Assembly (NCBI RefSeq): GCF_021458635.1
Contig: NZ_JAIRDQ010000003.1
Location: forward strand, 124,001-188,000
DNA: 64,000 nucleotides
Direction: 5' to 3'
DNA from: Bradyrhizobium monzae
GTDB lineage: Bacteria > Pseudomonadota > Alphaproteobacteria > Rhizobiales > Xanthobacteraceae
Positions 1-8,341 of the stretch are shown in pieces (positions within the stretch are counted from its first letter, which is position 1; every line of letters starts with the position of its first letter). The position numbers and the translations under genes were made by a program. The notes under the pieces are model-generated. The model did no database searches and had not been told where the DNA came from. It saw only the letters and a program-made list of their open reading frames with translations.

Positions 1-60
1 TTCTACGGTTACGGCCCGCGCCGGTGGGGCGGGGGCTATCGCCACTGGCACCGCTGGTAG
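1..60 (+). CDS. 3' end of a Gly/Trp/His-rich protein (partial)
   Basis: The first 60 bases read in frame to a TAG stop and encode 19 residues, FYGYGPRRWGGGYRHWHRW. The start lies before the window. Tails rich in Gly, Tyr, Arg, Trp and His are common at the C-terminus of small exported or membrane-linked proteins of Bradyrhizobium, but no family can be named from this piece. A strong intrinsic terminator follows within 10 bases, which supports a real gene end on this strand. Confidence 0.6.
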   Translation, partial: FYGYGPRRWGGGYRHWHRW

Positions 61-68
61 ATGACGAA

Positions 69-89
69 GGGGCCGCGAGGCCCCTTTTT
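69..89 (+). terminator. Rho-independent terminator
   Basis: A 6-bp GC stem (GGGGCC / GGCCCC) with a GCGA loop is followed directly by five T. It sits 9 bases after the stop of the upstream plus-strand gene. It also separates that gene from the convergent ASCH gene. Confidence 0.85.
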
Positions 90-107
90 CTTGCGAGGCC
101 CGCGGCG

Positions 108-506
108 TCAATCGGCGAAAACCTCGATCAGGCGAAAGCGCTCGCACATCAGCATCATGTCTTCGCTGAAGCGTCCGAGCCGGCCGAAATAGGTGCGATG
201 GGCATTGCGCCAATAGGCAAGGCTTCGATCGCCCTCGCCCTCATCGTAGGCAAAGGCGGCGTCGACGTCATGGAAGCGCCGGTAGGTGATCTCGACGGTT
301 TCGATGACGCAACGTGGTTGTCCCCGTCCATCGAGCACGACCCAGCGCTCACCAGGCGTCGATGTGTTCGGCTCGTCCTCCGTGCTGCAGGTCGCGGTCT
401 TGACGCCCTTGACGACGAGCTCGAACAATTCATCCGCGAGCGCCGGACTGTCGCCGAAGGCAAAGGTCCGGAGCGCTCGATAGTGTTCGGCGACCGGCTT
501 GCTCAT
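108..506 (-). CDS. ASCH domain protein
   Basis: A 132-residue protein. It shows the layout of the ASCH superfamily, a small PUA-like beta-barrel fold thought to bind RNA or nucleotides. A G-x-K-x-x-T-type segment (GVKTAT, about residues 34-39) is followed by GERWVVLDGRGQPRCVIET, and an aromatic C-terminal half contains YWRNAHRTYF. The start chosen is the ATG at 506; a longer open frame upstream is only a shadow of the next gene. It follows the dehydrogenase gene on the same strand by about 30 bases and may be its last operon member. The biochemical role of this family member is unknown. Confidence 0.75.
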   Translation of the reverse strand: MSKPVAEHYRALRTFAFGDSPALADELFELVVKGVKTATCSTEDEPNTSTPGERWVVLDGRGQPRCVIETVEITYRRFHDVDAAFAYDEGEGDRSLAYWRNAHRTYFGRLGRFSEDMMLMCERFRLIEVFAD

Positions 507-538
507 GGTCTTCCAGCTCCCCGATCGCCCGCCCGCGT

Positions 539-1618
539 CTACAGCGCCGCGAGCACCGCCTTCGTGATGTCCGCCGTGCCGTTGCTGCCGCCAAATTCCA
601 TCGGCTTGAGGCCGCCGGCATAGACCTGATCGACCGCGCGCTCGATCCGCTCGCCGGCTTCCGCCGCGCTCTCGACCCCGTGCTTGTCGGCGAGCCAGTC
701 CAGCATCATCGCCGTCGACAGGATCATGCCGGTGGGATTGGCCTTGCCTTGCCCCATGATATCGGGCGCGGTGCCGTGGCACGGCTGGAACACCGCATAT
801 TTGTCGCCGATGTCGGCCGACGGCGCCATGCCGAGGCCGCCGATCAGGCTCGCGGTGATGTCGGAGACGATGTCACCGAACATGTTCTCCATCACCATCA
901 CGTCGAAATCCCAGGGGCGCTTGACCAGCATCGCCGAGCAGGCATCGACATAGAGGCGATCGGTCTTCACCTCGGGATGTTTCTTCGCGATCTCGTCAAA
1001 GATGCCGCGGAAGAACGCAAATGCCTTGAACACGTTCGCCTTGTCGACACAGGCGAGGCTGCCCCGCTTGCCACGTGCCTTGCGACGCTCGGCGAGGCGA
1101 AACGAGAACTCGAACAGCCGCTCGGAGGTCTTGCGCGTGATCACCATGGTCTCGCGCGCGTCGTCATGGGTGACGACGCCCTTGCCCATCGAGGCGAACA
1201 GGCCTTCGGTGGACTCGCGGATCACGACGAGATCGATGCCGCGCTTGTCAGCGCCGACGATCGGGCTCGGCACGCCCGGAATCAGCCGCGCCGGGCGCAC
1301 ACCGGCATAGAGATCGAAGATGAAGCGCAGCTCGATCTGCGGCGCGATCTCGGTATTGTCGGGGTAACGCACCGACGGCAGGCCGCAGGCCCCGAGCAGG
1401 ATCGCGTCGGCCTCCTCGCAGAGCTTGATCGTGCTGTCCGGCATCGACTTGCCGGTGGCGAGATAATTGTTGGCACCGGCGGGAGCCTCGGTGAAGCGGA
1501 AGCGCAGGCCCGACTTTGTCTCGATCTTGCGCAGCACCTCGAGCGCGGGCGCCATGACTTCGGGACCGATGCCGTCACCGGCGAGCACGGCAATGTGGAA
1601 GGCGTTGTTTGCGGGCAT
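539..1618 (-). CDS. isocitrate/isopropylmalate dehydrogenase family protein
   Basis: A 359-residue NAD(P)-dependent beta-hydroxyacid oxidative decarboxylase. The family signatures are present: GDGIGPE near the N-terminus, RESTEG in the middle, VDKANVFK carrying the catalytic Lys, the metal-binding Asp segment ENMFGDIVSD, and the nucleotide-binding HGTAPDI. The closest functional classes are 3-isopropylmalate dehydrogenase, tartrate dehydrogenase and NAD-isocitrate dehydrogenase, and the substrate cannot be fixed by eye. The usual ENTEG motif reads ESTEG here. The ATG at 1618 is chosen because the extension upstream runs into an intergenic repeat. No leu genes are nearby, so a role in a dedicated catabolic route is as likely as leucine synthesis. 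Confidence 0.85.
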   Translation of the reverse strand: MPANNAFHIAVLAGDGIGPEVMAPALEVLRKIETKSGLRFRFTEAPAGANNYLATGKSMPDSTIKLCEEADAILLGACGLPSVRYPDNTEIAPQIELRFIFDLYAGVRPARLIPGVPSPIVGADKRGIDLVVIRESTEGLFASMGKGVVTHDDARETMVITRKTSERLFEFSFRLAERRKARGKRGSLACVDKANVFKAFAFFRGIFDEIAKKHPEVKTDRLYVDACSAMLVKRPWDFDVMVMENMFGDIVSDITASLIGGLGMAPSADIGDKYAVFQPCHGTAPDIMGQGKANPTGMILSTAMMLDWLADKHGVESAAEAGERIERAVDQVYAGGLKPMEFGGSNGTADITKAVLAAL

Positions 1619-1650
1619 GCGGATTTTCTCACGCGAAGGAAGAAGAGGCC

Positions 1651-1737
1651 CGTCATTGCGAGGAGCGAAGCGACGAAGCAATCCAGACTGTCTCTGCTGA
1701 AAGACTCTGGATTGCTTCGCTCCGCTCGCAATGACGG
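1651..1737. repeat. dispersed palindromic repeat, type 1 (copy 1)
   Basis: An imperfect palindrome with ends CGTCATTGCGAG and CTCGCAATGACGG and inner arms GAAGCAATCCAGA / CTGGATTGCTTCGC. The same unit recurs at 11162-11249, 21574-21661 and 34098-34178. It lies between the alcohol dehydrogenase and dehydrogenase genes and would fold into a long hairpin in RNA from either strand. Confidence 0.9.
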
Positions 1738-1744
1738 AAGAGAA

Positions 1745-2812
1745 CTACGGCATCAGCACCGTGCGCCCGACCACCGCGCCCTGTTGCAACTGCACCAGCG
1801 CGTCGTTGGCCTTGTTGAGCGGTGCCTTCGTCACCGGGATCGGCGCCACGTTCTTGGCACGCACGAGATCGAGCAATTCCTGCGTCTCGCGCAAATTGCC
1901 GACATAGCTGCCCTGGATCGTCACTGCCTTGATCGGGATCAGCGGCAAGGCCCAGGTCGCGCCGCCGCCGAACAGGCCGACGATGACGAGCTTGCCGCCC
2001 TTCGTCAGGCAGTCGAAGCCAAGCTGTGTCGTCGCAGCGTTGCCGACGAGGTCGATCACGGCGCGGATCGGCCCACCCGCTTTCTTTGCCAGCTGCTCCA
2101 GCGCATCCGGCGCCTTGGGATCGACGGTGGCGAGCGCGCCGGCCTTTTCCGCGGCCTCGCGCTTCCTGGCGTCGATGTCGACCATGATCGCGCCCTTGCC
2201 GCCCATCGCCTTGAGCAGCGACAGCGCCATCAGGCCGAGGCCACCGGCGCCGAACATCACGATCGGCGTGTCAAAATGCTGCTCGACCTTCTTCAGTGCG
2301 CTGTAGGTGGTAACGCCCGAGCAGGCATAGGGTGCGGCCGACGCGGGATCGAGCCCTTTCAGGTTGAGCAGATAGCGCGGATGCGGCACCAGCATGTGAT
2401 CGGAATAGCCGCCGTCGCAATAGACGCCGAGCGAGCGCGGCGTCAGGCACATGTTCTCGTCACCGGCGAGGCAGGTGGCGCATTTGCCGCAGCCGATCCA
2501 GGGATAGACCAGGCCGACATCGCCAAGCTTGAGACCGCCCTGGTCGGTCGGTTTCACGTCGGGCCCGAACGCCAGGACTTCGCCGACAGTCTCATGGCCC
2601 ATCGTCAGCGGCAGATTGATGCCGCGGTCTTTCAACGACAGGGGCTTGCGGCCATGGCCGAGGTCGTAGCCGCCTTCCCAGATGTGGAGGTCGCTGTGGC
2701 AGACGCCGGCGGCCTTGACCCTGATCAGCACCTGCGTGCCCGATGGTTGCGGCGTTGCCTCGTCGAACTCCTGCAGCGGCGCCTTGAAATCAGCGACCTT
2801 GAAACTCTTCAT
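1745..2812 (-). CDS. zinc-dependent alcohol dehydrogenase (MDR family)
   Basis: A 355-residue medium-chain dehydrogenase. The N-terminal catalytic domain has the active-site zinc Cys in GVCHSDLH, the GHE motif at MGHETVGEV, and the four-Cys structural zinc site (CGKCATCLAGDENMC). The Rossmann domain has GAGGLGLMAL. It should oxidise alcohols or reduce aldehydes with NAD(P) in the cytoplasm. A GGGAGGA ribosome site lies 8 bases before the ATG at 2812. The gene follows the ABC transporter operon by 83 bases on the same strand, so it may act on the imported compound. Confidence 0.9.
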   Translation of the reverse strand: MKSFKVADFKAPLQEFDEATPQPSGTQVLIRVKAAGVCHSDLHIWEGGYDLGHGRKPLSLKDRGINLPLTMGHETVGEVLAFGPDVKPTDQGGLKLGDVGLVYPWIGCGKCATCLAGDENMCLTPRSLGVYCDGGYSDHMLVPHPRYLLNLKGLDPASAAPYACSGVTTYSALKKVEQHFDTPIVMFGAGGLGLMALSLLKAMGGKGAIMVDIDARKREAAEKAGALATVDPKAPDALEQLAKKAGGPIRAVIDLVGNAATTQLGFDCLTKGGKLVIVGLFGGGATWALPLIPIKAVTIQGSYVGNLRETQELLDLVRAKNVAPIPVTKAPLNKANDALVQLQQGAVVGRTVLMP

Positions 2813-2895
2813 GGCGTCCTCCCGGCGTACGTCTTCTCGTCGCGCCACCATGCCACGAGCGGCGGGGCGAGACAAACCCGCACAGCCGTCTTAGT

Positions 2896-3867
2896 TCAGG
2901 CGAGCGGATGGTGGCAAGCCGCGAACTGGCCTGGCGCGACCTCGCGCAACTCCGGTATCTCCGCGCTGCATCGCTGGTCCGCCCGTGGGCAGCGGGTGCG
3001 GAAGCGGCAACCGGACGGCGGCGCAATCGGCGATGGCGGCTCGCCGATCGCCACGCTCTCGGCGGGACGCACGTCCGGATCAGGCACCGGGATCGCCTCC
3101 AGCAGCAGCCCGGTATAGGGGTGCGCAGGCTTTGCGAACAACTGCTCGGACCGGCCGACCTCGCAGAGCCGGCCGAGATACATCACCGCGACGCGGTCGC
3201 TGACCGCTTTGACCACGGCGAGGTCGTGCGCGATGAACAGCAGCGTCAGGCCGAACCGCGCCTTCATCTCCTCCAGCAGATTGAGGATCTGCGCGCGGAT
3301 GGAGACGTCGAGCGCCGACACCGGCTCGTCGCAGACGATGAACTCGGGGTTGAGCACGAGCGATCGCGCGATGCAGATGCGCTGGCACTGGCCGCCGGAG
3401 AATTCGTGCGGCAGCCGGCCCGCCACGAGATCGGGATCGAGCCCGACCGCAGAGAGCACGTCGTGAACACGCCGCTTGCGCTCGGCAGCATCCTTGACGC
3501 CGGCGATGATCAACGGCTCGGCGACGATGTCGCCAATGCGCCGCCGCGGATTGAGCGAGGCAATCGGGTCCTGGAAGATCAGCTGCACGCGGCGGCGCAT
3601 TTTTCGCAGCGCCTCGCCTTCCATCGCGGAGAGGTCCTCGCCGTCGAACAGCACGCGGCCGGATTTGGCCCGGCGCAATTGCAGCACTGCACGGCCCAGC
3701 GTCGACTTGCCGCAGCCGGATTCGCCGACCAGCCCCAGCGTCTCGCCGCGCGCGACGTGAAGGCTGACGCCGGAGACCGCGTGCACCGTCTTGTTGCCGA
3801 GACCGTACTCGACGACGAGATTGTCGACATTCAGCAGCGGCTCATTCTGTACGGCAAGCTGCATCAT
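2896..3867 (-). CDS. oligopeptide/dipeptide ABC transporter ATP-binding protein (DppF/OppF type)
   Basis: A 323-residue ATPase that powers a peptide-type importer. Walker A is GESGCGKS (about residues 48-55), the signature is FSGGQCQR and Walker B is FIVCDEP. The C-terminal oligo_HPY extension has the Cys cluster of this subfamily (GCRFRTRCPRADQRC). The ATG at 3867 overlaps the stop of the upstream ATPase in an ATGA junction, indicating translational coupling. It is the last of five importer genes. Confidence 0.92.
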   Translation of the reverse strand: MMQLAVQNEPLLNVDNLVVEYGLGNKTVHAVSGVSLHVARGETLGLVGESGCGKSTLGRAVLQLRRAKSGRVLFDGEDLSAMEGEALRKMRRRVQLIFQDPIASLNPRRRIGDIVAEPLIIAGVKDAAERKRRVHDVLSAVGLDPDLVAGRLPHEFSGGQCQRICIARSLVLNPEFIVCDEPVSALDVSIRAQILNLLEEMKARFGLTLLFIAHDLAVVKAVSDRVAVMYLGRLCEVGRSEQLFAKPAHPYTGLLLEAIPVPDPDVRPAESVAIGEPPSPIAPPSGCRFRTRCPRADQRCSAEIPELREVAPGQFAACHHPLA

Positions 3868-4856
3868 GCGCCAATCCCTTCCGCCATCTGGATCGGGTGG
3901 AAGCAGGCATAGAGATGGCCGGGCATCTCGGCGCTCTTCAATTCGGGCTTGGCTTCGTGACAGCGCCCGGCAGCGTAGCGGCAGCGCTGCGCAAAGGAGC
4001 AGCCCTTGAGCGGTCGCGTCGGATCGGGCGGACGGCCGGAGATGGCGGGCAGCGGCGTGTGCGGCGCAGTCTCCAGCTTCGGGATCGCCGCCAGCAGCGC
4101 CTCGGTGTAGGGCATGTGCATGCGTTTGAAGAGCGCCTGCGTCGGCGCGCGTTCCACCACCCTGCCCGCATACATCACCGCGACCTCGTCGGCGCGGCCG
4201 GCAACCACGCCGAGATCGTGGGTGATGATGATCATCGCCATGTGGCGGCGGCGTTGCTCGCGCGCCAGCAGGTCGAGGATCTGCGCCTGGATGGTGACGT
4301 CGAGCGCCGTGGTCGGCTCGTCCGCGATCAGGAGTTTCGGCTCGCAGGATAGCGCGATCGCAATCGCGATGCGCTGGCGCATGCCGCCGGAACATTGATG
4401 CGGATATTGCGCGAGCCGCTGCTCCGGCGCGGGAATGCCGACGGCCGCGAGCAACTCGATGCTGCGTTTTCGCGCGGCCGGCGCATCGAGCTCGAGGTGC
4501 TCCTGGATCGTTTCCATCAACTGGGTGCCGATGGTCAGCACCGGATTGAGCGAGGTCATCGGGTCCTGGAACACCACCGCAAGGTCGCGCGCGCGCAGGC
4601 GTCGCAGGCTTTCAGGCGCGAGCCGCACCAGATCCTGGCCGTCGAACATGACGCGCCCGGAGAGCTTCGCCTTCTTCGGCAGCAGCTGGAGGATCGCCCG
4701 CGACAGCATGGTCTTGCCGCAGCCGGATTCACCGACGATGCCGAGCGTACGCCCCGCCTCCAGCGACAGATCGACATGATCGACGGCACGCAAGTTTCCG
4801 CGCGGGGTCGGCAGCTCGACCGCAACGTCCGCGATGGTCAAAAGCGGCGCGCTCAC
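3864..4856 (-). CDS. oligopeptide/dipeptide ABC transporter ATP-binding protein (DppD/OppD type)
   Basis: A 330-residue ATPase and the second motor subunit of the importer. Walker A (GESGCGKT), signature (CSGGMRQR), Walker B (LLIADEP) and the C-terminal Cys-containing oligo_HPY segment ([15 protein letters not shown]) are present. The start is a GTG at 4856 that overlaps the TGA of the permease gene by four bases (GTGA). Gene order permease-permease-ATPase-ATPase is standard for Opp/Dpp systems. Confidence 0.92.
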   Translation of the reverse strand: MSAPLLTIADVAVELPTPRGNLRAVDHVDLSLEAGRTLGIVGESGCGKTMLSRAILQLLPKKAKLSGRVMFDGQDLVRLAPESLRRLRARDLAVVFQDPMTSLNPVLTIGTQLMETIQEHLELDAPAARKRSIELLAAVGIPAPEQRLAQYPHQCSGGMRQRIAIAIALSCEPKLLIADEPTTALDVTIQAQILDLLAREQRRRHMAMIIITHDLGVVAGRADEVAVMYAGRVVERAPTQALFKRMHMPYTEALLAAIPKLETAPHTPLPAISGRPPDPTRPLKGCSFAQRCRYAAGRCHEAKPELKSAEMPGHLYACFHPIQMAEGIGA

Positions 4857-5722
4857 AACGCCCCCTGACGCGGGTCGGTCAGCGCCCGCATGGTGTCGCC
4901 GACGAGGTTGAACGCCAGCACGGTCAGGAACAATCCAGCCGCCGGCAGGAAGGCCAACCGCGGCGCGACGTCGAGGCTGTCGCGGCCCTCGCCGATCATG
5001 CTGCCCCAGCTCGCCATCGGCGGCGGCACGCCGAGCCCGAGGAAAGACAGCGCGCCCTCGACCACGATGGTGACGGCGACGCCGAGCAGGAAGAAGGCGA
5101 GCAGCGGCAGGATCACGTTCGGTAGCAGCTCGCGCAACAGGATGCGAGCGTGGCTCGCGCCCAGCGCCTCCGCCGCGATCACGAATTCACGTCGGGCCAA
5201 TGTCAGCGTCGCCGCGCGCGCCACGCGCATGAAGGCGGGAATGCCGAGCACGCCGAGGATGATGGTCAGATTGGGAATGGACTGGCCGAGATAGGCGGTC
5301 ACGGCAAGCGCGAAAACCAGCGGCGGAAAGGCCAGCAGCACATCCATGCTGCCGACCACCAGCGTCTCGAACCGGCCGCGGAAATAGCCGGCGAGCAGGC
5401 CCAGCGCGCCGCCGATACCAAGCCCGATCATTGGGGCGATCAGCCCCACGGTCAGCGACACGCGCGCGCCAAAAATCAACCGGGCAAACTCGTCGCGGCC
5501 GAGGCCGTCGGTGCCGAGCCAGTGCTCGCTCGAAAAGGCGGCACGGCGCTCCAGCATATCCATGTCGGTCGGATTCTGCAGCGGCAGAACCGGCGCGAGG
5601 ATCGCTAGCGCAAGAATGATTGCGAGCCAGAGGCTCGCGATCCAGAACAGCAGTCCGAGCTTGCGCTTGCGCCGGACCGGTGCAGCTACCTCGTGCTGGA
5701 TCGAAAGCTCAAGCGTGGCCAT
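4853..5722 (-). CDS. oligopeptide/dipeptide ABC transporter permease (DppC type)
   Basis: A 289-residue inner-membrane permease. A single N-terminal helix is followed by the conserved periplasmic motif HWLGTDGLGRDEFARLI and a five-helix permease domain. The EAA-type loop (ALGASHARILLRELLPN) docks the ATPases. The ATG at 5722 lies inside the 3' end of the partner permease gene, a 14-base overlap. Confidence 0.92.
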   Translation of the reverse strand: MATLELSIQHEVAAPVRRKRKLGLLFWIASLWLAIILALAILAPVLPLQNPTDMDMLERRAAFSSEHWLGTDGLGRDEFARLIFGARVSLTVGLIAPMIGLGIGGALGLLAGYFRGRFETLVVGSMDVLLAFPPLVFALAVTAYLGQSIPNLTIILGVLGIPAFMRVARAATLTLARREFVIAAEALGASHARILLRELLPNVILPLLAFFLLGVAVTIVVEGALSFLGLGVPPPMASWGSMIGEGRDSLDVAPRLAFLPAAGLFLTVLAFNLVGDTMRALTDPRQGAL

Positions 5723-6659
5723 GGCGGATCCTCGGATCGAGCACAGCGTAGAGCATGTCGACGATGAAGTTGACGATGACGAAGCCGCAGGCGACCAGCA
5801 GCACCACGCCCTGGAGGATGACGAGGTCGCGGGTGTAGATCGCGCCGACCAGCAGCCGGCCGATGCCGGGCAGAGCGAAGATCGATTCCACGATCAACGT
5901 GCCGCCGAGCAGGCGGCCGATATTGATGCCGGTCACCGTCACCAGCGTCAGCGACGACGGTTTCAGCGCATGCACGAACAGGATACGCGAAGGCTTCAGG
6001 CCTTTGGCCTTGGCGAGTGCGATGTAGTCTTCCTGCAAGGTCGCGATCATGTCGGAGCGCAGCACCCGCATGATGCCCGGCCATTCCGCCAGTGCCAGCG
6101 TCAGCGCCGGCAGCACGAAGAAGCGCAAATTGGCCAACGGCTCCTCGGTAAACGGCACATAGCCGGTCGCCGGCAGCCAGCGCAGTTCGACCGCGAACAG
6201 ATAGATCAGCAGGATCGCCAGCAGAAAGGACGGCATCGACAGCATCGCAAAAGCGCCGCCGGTCATGAAGCGATCGAACGCACCGCCGGCGCGCGCGGCG
6301 CAGGCGATCGCGAGGGGAATGCCGATCAGGAGCCCGATGAACTCGGCCATCAGCATCAGCTCGAGCGAGACCGGGATGCGCTCGGAGACCGCCTGCAGCA
6401 CGGTCTGCCCGGTGCGGAACGAGCGGCCGAGATCGCCCTGCAGGACGTGGCCGAGCCAGCTCAGATATCGCCACCAGATTGGCTGATCCAGCCCCATGTC
6501 GTGGCGAAGCGCGGCAACTTTCTCTGGCGTCGCCTGATCGCCGAGAATGACATAGGCAAGATCGCCCGGCAGCAGCGAAGCGATCAGGAAGGTCAGCAAC
6601 GAGACGGCGAGCAGGACCGGCACAACGTACAGGAAGCGGCGCGCAACGAAGGCGACCAT
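5709..6659 (-). CDS. oligopeptide/dipeptide ABC transporter permease (DppB type)
   Basis: A 316-residue inner-membrane permease that pairs with the DppC-type subunit. It starts with the typical helix of this subfamily (MVAFVARRFLYVVPVLLAVS), then a periplasmic loop with LGLDQP-like sequence (MGLDQPIWWRYL), and ends in a permease domain with the EAA-type loop AKAKGLKPSRILFVHALKPS. The start at 6659 lies 7 bases after the stop of the binding-protein gene. Confidence 0.92.
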   Translation of the reverse strand: MVAFVARRFLYVVPVLLAVSLLTFLIASLLPGDLAYVILGDQATPEKVAALRHDMGLDQPIWWRYLSWLGHVLQGDLGRSFRTGQTVLQAVSERIPVSLELMLMAEFIGLLIGIPLAIACAARAGGAFDRFMTGGAFAMLSMPSFLLAILLIYLFAVELRWLPATGYVPFTEEPLANLRFFVLPALTLALAEWPGIMRVLRSDMIATLQEDYIALAKAKGLKPSRILFVHALKPSSLTLVTVTGINIGRLLGGTLIVESIFALPGIGRLLVGAIYTRDLVILQGVVLLVACGFVIVNFIVDMLYAVLDPRIRHGHA

Positions 6660-6666
6660 GCGCAGG

Positions 6667-8211
6667 CTATTCCTTCCAGACGCGGGACACGTCGATCATC
6701 CCACTATACATCTTCGGCAGCCCTTTGAGGTTCGCGCTGGAGATTGCGTAATACGTGTTCTGAAAAGTCCAGAACCAGATCGCTTCCTTGTTGATCAGGC
6801 GCGTGGCCGCACAATAATCCTCGATGCGCTTGTCGACCTCGGCGGTCACACGCGCGTGCTCCAGAAGCTTGTCCAGCTCCGGGTTCGAGTAATTGGCCAG
6901 CGCGACCGGGCTGCCGGTGTGGAAGTTGGCGAACATCTGCGGGTCAGGATCGGCGAGGTCGACGATCCGCCATGGGATGAGCTGGAATTGCCGCATGAAG
7001 GCGCGCGGCGGAATCGTCGCCTGATCGACCTGATCGAGCTCCATGCTAGCGCCGACATTCTTCCAGAATTGCTGCAACACCTGGCCAACGATGCGGCCAC
7101 GCGGCGTCGCCGTGACCACCGTCTTGAACTCGACCGGCTTGCCATACGCCTGAATCAGCGCCTTGGCCTTCGCCACATCGAACGGCAGCGCGCCGTCGTC
7201 CTTGCACTTGACCCATGAGCCGTCACCGTACGGGTTGCTCGCGGGCTTGGCGAGCCCGTTGGTGATCGCTTGCGACATCTTCTTGCGGTCGATCGCCATG
7301 ACCAGCGCCTGCCGTACGCGGACGTCGTCGAACGGCGGGGTCTTGGTGTTGAAAGCGTAGGGCTGAGTGCCCGAGCCCGTGTAGCTGTGCACGGTCAGCT
7401 TCGGATCCTTTTGCGCCTTCTGAATGTTGTCGGCATCATACTCGTCGTCCCAGACGATGTCGGCTTCGCCCGACTGCAGGCTGGCGAAGCGCGACTGCGC
7501 GTCGGGCAGCGGCTTCAGAATGATGCGATCGAGATAGACCTTGTCCTTGTCCCAATAATCAGGGTTCTTCTCCAGGACCATGCGGTCGCCGGCGGTCCAT
7601 GACTTCAGAACATAGGGTCCGGTACCGACAGGATTGCGGTTGTAGTCGTCACCTCTAGTCTTCCAGGCGGTCGGCGAGTGCACTGCGGCGTTCTGGTTGG
7701 GATAGGACACTAGCGTCGGATAATTCACCGAGGGATCGTTGAGATTGTAGACGACGGTCAGCTCGTCGGGCGCCTGAACGTTATTGACGGCAGCGATGTA
7801 GAATGCGCACCGGCACTTGTTGGCGGGATCCTTCTGCCGGTCGAAATTGGCCTTGTAGGCCTCGGCGTTGAACGGCGTCCCATCGTGGAACTTGACGCCG
7901 GGGCGCAGTTTGAACGTCCAGGTCTTGAAGTCGTCCGAATGCGTCCACGACAGCGCAAGCTTGGGCTGCGCCTCGCCCTTGTCGTCGAGATAGGTCAGCG
8001 TGTCGAAGATGGCGGCCGCCGGGGTGAGCACGGCCGCGTCGTAGACGCCAACCTTCAGCGGATCGAAACCGGGAACATCGAGCTCCAAGCCGACGGTGAT
8101 GCTGCCGCCCGGCTTCTGCGCCTGCGCCGGATTCGCCAACGGAAGGAGCGCAAATGCCGCAACAAGGAAAATCGGCGCGCGCTTGCGCGCCGCGGCAGCA
8201 ATGTTCGTCAT
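6667..8211 (-). CDS. periplasmic peptide-type solute-binding protein (SBP family 5)
   Basis: A 514-residue SBP_bac_5 protein. A Sec signal peptide with basic n-region, hydrophobic core and an AQA cleavage site ends near residue 32. Family signatures follow: FKLRPGVKFHDGTPFNAE, NPVGTGPYVL and NPDYWDKD. It should deliver a peptide, opine, nickel-type complex or other organic ligand to the DppBCDF-type complex; the ligand cannot be told. The ATG at 8211 has a GGGAGGAACC ribosome site. It heads the five-gene importer operon. Confidence 0.9.
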   Translation of the reverse strand: MTNIAAAARKRAPIFLVAAFALLPLANPAQAQKPGGSITVGLELDVPGFDPLKVGVYDAAVLTPAAAIFDTLTYLDDKGEAQPKLALSWTHSDDFKTWTFKLRPGVKFHDGTPFNAEAYKANFDRQKDPANKCRCAFYIAAVNNVQAPDELTVVYNLNDPSVNYPTLVSYPNQNAAVHSPTAWKTRGDDYNRNPVGTGPYVLKSWTAGDRMVLEKNPDYWDKDKVYLDRIILKPLPDAQSRFASLQSGEADIVWDDEYDADNIQKAQKDPKLTVHSYTGSGTQPYAFNTKTPPFDDVRVRQALVMAIDRKKMSQAITNGLAKPASNPYGDGSWVKCKDDGALPFDVAKAKALIQAYGKPVEFKTVVTATPRGRIVGQVLQQFWKNVGASMELDQVDQATIPPRAFMRQFQLIPWRIVDLADPDPQMFANFHTGSPVALANYSNPELDKLLEHARVTAEVDKRIEDYCAATRLINKEAIWFWTFQNTYYAISSANLKGLPKMYSGMIDVSRVWKE

Positions 8212-8341
8212 GGTTCCTCCCGGGATCCTCGTCCGATGTTTCGGATCGCTGAATGACTTGGAGGCGAGCTTGGCGACAAATGCTCGCCACGGCAAGAGGA
8301 ACACACGGGGTTCTATGCCGCATGCGCGCGGCGTGACGCAC

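Noticed and set aside
680..3118. Very long plus-strand open frame (over 800 codons) opposite the dehydrogenase and alcohol dehydrogenase genes
   Set aside because: It is antisense to two genes with clear family motifs, is full of Arg, His and Asp in a low-complexity way, and has no start context. High GC content makes such shadows.
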